Position numbers and translations under genes: made by a program
The notes under the pieces: model-generated
Databases searched by the model: none
Told to the model about the DNA's origin: nothing
What the model saw: only the letters and a program-made list of their open reading frames with translations
DNA from: Ornatilinea sp.
GTDB lineage: Bacteria > Chloroflexota > Anaerolineae > Anaerolineales > Anaerolineaceae
Length of the DNA stretch: 64,000 bases
Assembly: GCA_018433975.1 (NCBI GenBank)
Contig: JAHDQE010000024.1
Location: forward strand, 1-64,000
Direction of reading: 5' to 3'
In this document: piece by piece, positions 61,301-64,000 of the stretch
Layout: every line of letters starts with the position of its first letter
How positions within the stretch are numbered: the first letter of the stretch is position 1

Positions 61301-62650
61301 ATGAAAGATCTGCGGGCCTTACCCTCTATAGATAAACTTTTGCAATCAGAAGCTGCGGCTGAGTTCATCGCCGAATATGGACGCTCTCTTACTGTAGAAG
61401 CTTTTCGTTCTATTCTTTCTGATGTACGCAAGGGATATGAACAGCGAGCTGATATCCCAAATGAAAAAGAAATTCTTGAAAAGACAGGCAGTCTGTTGGA
61501 GGAATGGACCCTTCCAACGTTGATTCCGGTGATTAATGCGACAGGCGTTGTGCTTCATACCAATCTGGGACGTGCGCCTATCTGCGTTGAGGATTTTGAA
61601 TGGACGCAGAACGTTACGACAGAATATTCTAATCTTGAATATGATCTGGACCGGGGCCGCAGGGGTTCAAGAACAGTACATGCAGAAGAACTGTTGAAAA
61701 AAATTACTGGCGCGGAAGCCGCGCTCGTTGTTAACAATAACGCCGGAGCAGTTTTGCTGGTTTTAACTGCCTTGGCTCGGCGGCGGCGGGTGGTAATCTC
61801 CCGGACGCAGTTAATTGAAATTGGCGGTGGTTTTCGCGTGCCCGATGTGATGAAACAATCGGGGGCCCATTTACAGGAGATTGGCACTACAAATCGGGTT
61901 CATTTGCGGGATTATGAAGAAGCTTTACAGGAGCCAATTGCCCTGGTGTTAATGGCGCATCAATCCAACTTTAAGATAGTTGGTTTTTCAACGGAACCCA
62001 AAGCCGATGAAATCGTACAACTGGCTCACCAGCATGGTGTTCCGGTGGTTAACGACCTGGGATCCGGTGTATTGTTGAACACAGAAGAGTTTGGCCTGTC
62101 CCATGAGGTAACTGTTCAGGAGGCTCTCCAGACAGGCGCGGATGTGGTTTGCATCTCCGGCGATAAGCTTTTGGGTGGCCCGCAAGCCGGGATCATCATT
62201 GGAAAAGATGAATATCTCAAGAAGATTAAAAAACATCCCCTGGCGCGGGCTTTGCGTGCGGATAAGATTTGTTTATCCCTCTTGACGGCGACACTGCTGC
62301 ATTATTTACAGGGGGAGGCGCTGCAAAAAATCCCCATCTGGCGAATGATTTCTGCTACTCCGGCGGAGTTACAGAGACGTGCAGAGCATTGGCGAGAGAT
62401 CATTGGAACAGGAAGAATCGTTCCGGGAAAATCCGCTGTAGGCGGTGGCAGTTTGCCTGGCGATACCCTTCCCACCAGCTTATTATCCGTTTCAGTGAAG
62501 AATCCAGAACGGTTTCTTAAAAAATTGAGAACTCAGAATCCACCTGTTATTGCGAGAGTGGAGAACGATGAGGTTGTTTTTGATCCCCGAACGGTTCTGC
62601 CTGAACAAGAGGAGAAGTTTCTGGTGGCATTGCAAAATGTTTTAGGGTAA
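61301..62650 (+). CDS. selA: L-seryl-tRNA(Sec) selenium transferase
   Basis: 449 residues. PLP enzyme that converts Ser-tRNA(Sec) to Sec-tRNA(Sec) with selenophosphate. Seen: RALPSIDKLLQ at the N-terminus, INATGVVLHTNLGRAP (about 83-98), YSNLEYDLDRGRRGSR, NNNAGAVLLVL, and the PLP Lys289 in ISGDKLLGGPQAG. Full length for the family. The ATG at 61301 is preferred; GGAGAAG is about 11 bases upstream, and a frame opening at 61274 lies inside the preceding gene. selB, selC and selD are not in the window, though the genome should have them. Confidence 0.95.
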   Translation: MKDLRALPSIDKLLQSEAAAEFIAEYGRSLTVEAFRSILSDVRKGYEQRADIPNEKEILEKTGSLLEEWTLPTLIPVINATGVVLHTNLGRAPICVEDFEWTQNVTTEYSNLEYDLDRGRRGSRTVHAEELLKKITGAEAALVVNNNAGAVLLVLTALARRRRVVISRTQLIEIGGGFRVPDVMKQSGAHLQEIGTTNRVHLRDYEEALQEPIALVLMAHQSNFKIVGFSTEPKADEIVQLAHQHGVPVVNDLGSGVLLNTEEFGLSHEVTVQEALQTGADVVCISGDKLLGGPQAGIIIGKDEYLKKIKKHPLARALRADKICLSLLTATLLHYLQGEALQKIPIWRMISATPAELQRRAEHWREIIGTGRIVPGKSAVGGGSLPGDTLPTSLLSVSVKNPERFLKKLRTQNPPVIARVENDEVVFDPRTVLPEQEEKFLVALQNVLG

Positions 62651-62683
62651 CAATCCCAAAATTTTGTCAGAGGTAATGATTGA

Positions 62684-63919
62684 ATGAAATCGGAAATTGA
62701 ACGATTGATGGTTGAAGATCAAATTGATCTGTTATGGGTGACAGGGCCGGCTTTTCACAACCCTGCTATGGTTTATGTAACGGGTGGGGGGCATGTCACA
62801 CAGGCGGATTTTTTCAAGAAGCGTGGTGAACCGGGTGTTCTTTTTTATTTCCCAATGGAAAGGGATGAGGCTGCAAAAACCGGTTTAATAACCAAAGAAT
62901 ATGATTATTCTGCGCTTGAGAAATATTTGAAAGCGAATCACGGCGATCAGATCCAGGTACAGATCATGCTTTATGAACAAATTTTAAAAGATCTAAACTT
63001 TCAATCGGGTCGAGTCGCATTATTTGGCTTGATCGATGTGGGAACGGGGTTTGAAATTATCTCTGGTTTGAGCCGAAAATTTCCCGGCATTGAGTTTGTG
63101 GGGTATAAATTGGATGGTCTGCTGCTCAAAGCAAGAGCCACAAAAGAACCCGAAGAAGTTGAACGAATCCGCAATATGGGGAAGATAACCGTTCGGGTCG
63201 CGGATAAGCTTGTGGATTATCTTACGCATCGAACGGTGAAAGATGGAATATTGTTTGATGAACCAGGCCAGCCACTCACGGTTTCGAAAGTAAAGAAAAA
63301 AATTAACCTATGGTTGTCTGAAGAAGGGGCTGAAAACCCGGAGGGCACGATCCTCTCATTAGGAAGAGACGCGGCAGTACCGCATAGCGCGGGCAGCCCA
63401 GATGATTTCTTTCGGGAAGGTGTTCCAATAGTTTTTGATATCTTCCCGTGTGAAGAAGGCGGCGGTTATTTTCATGATTTCACCCGGACCTGGTGCCTGG
63501 GGTATGCGCCCGATGAAGTCTATACGCTTTACGAAGATGTTTTAGATGTTTACAAGGAGTTGTTGAGTCAGATTGAGGTGGATCAGCCATTTTATCGATA
63601 TCACAAACTGACCTGTGATTTATTTGAAGAAAAAGGGCATCCCACGATTCTGAGCAAAAAAGGAACTCAAGACGGGTTTGTGCATGGTTTGGGACATGGT
63701 GTTGGTTTGGATATACACGAGTTACCATATTATCATCAAACAAATGGAGATAAAAATAATTTGAGGCCGGGGACGGTTTTTGCAATTGAACCCGGTTTAT
63801 ATTATCCTGATAAAAACATTGGCATTCGGTTGGAGAATACATTCTGGATGAATCCGGAAGGAGGACTTGAAAATTTGGTAGATTTTCCTCTGGATCTGGT
63901 TTTGCCCATGTGTTCTTAA
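62684..63919 (+). CDS. M24-family metallopeptidase (Xaa-Pro dipeptidase-like)
   Basis: 411 residues. N-terminal creatinase-type domain (about 1-155) and pita-bread catalytic domain (about 160-400). Metal ligands: Asp in VFDIFPCEEGG, Asp in HDFTRTW, His in FVHGLGHGVGLDIHE, Glu in AIEPGLYY and Glu in IRLENTFW, so the dinuclear site is complete. It cleaves Xaa-Pro bonds or similar; substrate unproven. Starts 33 bases after selA on the same strand. No signal peptide. Confidence 0.88.
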   Translation: MKSEIERLMVEDQIDLLWVTGPAFHNPAMVYVTGGGHVTQADFFKKRGEPGVLFYFPMERDEAAKTGLITKEYDYSALEKYLKANHGDQIQVQIMLYEQILKDLNFQSGRVALFGLIDVGTGFEIISGLSRKFPGIEFVGYKLDGLLLKARATKEPEEVERIRNMGKITVRVADKLVDYLTHRTVKDGILFDEPGQPLTVSKVKKKINLWLSEEGAENPEGTILSLGRDAAVPHSAGSPDDFFREGVPIVFDIFPCEEGGGYFHDFTRTWCLGYAPDEVYTLYEDVLDVYKELLSQIEVDQPFYRYHKLTCDLFEEKGHPTILSKKGTQDGFVHGLGHGVGLDIHELPYYHQTNGDKNNLRPGTVFAIEPGLYYPDKNIGIRLENTFWMNPEGGLENLVDFPLDLVLPMCS

Positions 63920-63943
63920 AAATATTTTATTAAATGGTGTTGA

Positions 63944-64000
63944 ATGATCATGGACGAAAATTTAAAAACAATTGAATTTCCATCTGCCCGCATACTGGGC
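63944..64000 (+). CDS. Start of an unidentified gene
   Basis: An open frame begins with ATG at 63944 or 63950 (MIMDENLKTIEFPSARILG) and leaves the window after about 19 codons. The SD is weak (GGTG). Too short to assign; it may belong to the same operon as the M24 peptidase. Confidence 0.45.
   Translation, partial: MIMDENLKTIEFPSARILG

Overview
The window is a stretch of ordinary bacterial chromosome with dense coding on both strands, short operons, four tRNA genes and no phage, IS or CRISPR signal. The gene content suggests a member of Chloroflexota, probably class Anaerolineae (inference; no rRNA gene is present to test it). Reasons: many lipoproteins and membrane proteins carry long Thr/Pro-rich stalks; the ribonucleotide reductase is B12-dependent with an adjacent nrdR; thrS is controlled by a T-box; there are Ser/Thr kinases fused to TolB-like propellers, DUF3048 lipoproteins and FemAB-like proteins beside exopolysaccharide genes. 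NrdJ and MetH both make the cell cobalamin-dependent.

Layout. 1-850: nrdR-nrdJ operon on the minus strand, with a palindromic NrdR-box-like operator. 986-2696: a PpiC-type foldase lipoprotein and a stalked membrane protein. 2775-5354: minus-strand operon macro domain - TrmH-type rRNA methyltransferase - DUF711. 5466-9092: thrS-infC-rpmI-rplT translation block, with a T-box before thrS, a separate promoter before infC, and infC apparently starting at AUC. 9335-11400: HAD hydrolase, tRNA-Val (with a duplicated 3' end), a lipoprotein and tRNA-Ser. 11466-17989: RlmD-like methyltransferase, NrtR-like Nudix regulator, CBM9-like lipoprotein, DNA polymerase IV, membrane protein, GT4 glycosyltransferase and tRNA-Thr. 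18111-23363: PAS-GAF-HD-GYP phosphodiesterase, flavin oxidoreductase, two small paralogous unknown proteins, DUF2202 ferritin-like lipoprotein and RidA.

23700-31175 is one plus-strand surface-polysaccharide operon: GT2, polyprenyl glycosylphosphotransferase, CapD-type dehydratase, two FemAB-like aminoacyltransferases and a PLP-dependent D-cysteine desulfhydrase-like enzyme. 31231-36706 holds two tandem Ser/Thr kinases with extracellular TolB propellers and a divergent stalked membrane protein. 36730-38633 is a psuK-psuG pseudouridine catabolic pair. 38844-43354 has a PHP phosphoesterase, tRNA-Leu, formate-THF ligase and lysA. 43385-50585 has DinG (exonuclease-helicase), a GH36 alpha-galactosidase and two secreted unknowns. 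50675-56909 is a minus-strand run coaX-coaBC-DUF3048-DUF3048-metallophosphoesterase-DUF4349. 57024-60755 is metH under a SAM-I riboswitch. 60909-64000 is a small membrane protein, selA, an M24 peptidase and the start of a further gene.

Themes. Paralogue pairs recur (FemAB, kinases, DUF3048, the 61/63-residue proteins). Three genes (ppiC-like, dinB, dinG) have a -10 box exactly 7 bases before ATG and no Shine-Dalgarno sequence, which suggests leaderless mRNAs. Regulation by RNA is well represented: T-box, SAM-I, and leader hairpins before infC and fhs. No single locus stands out as a clearly new system. The best candidates for new biology are the two small paralogues, the FemAB pair inside the polysaccharide operon, and the propeller kinases.
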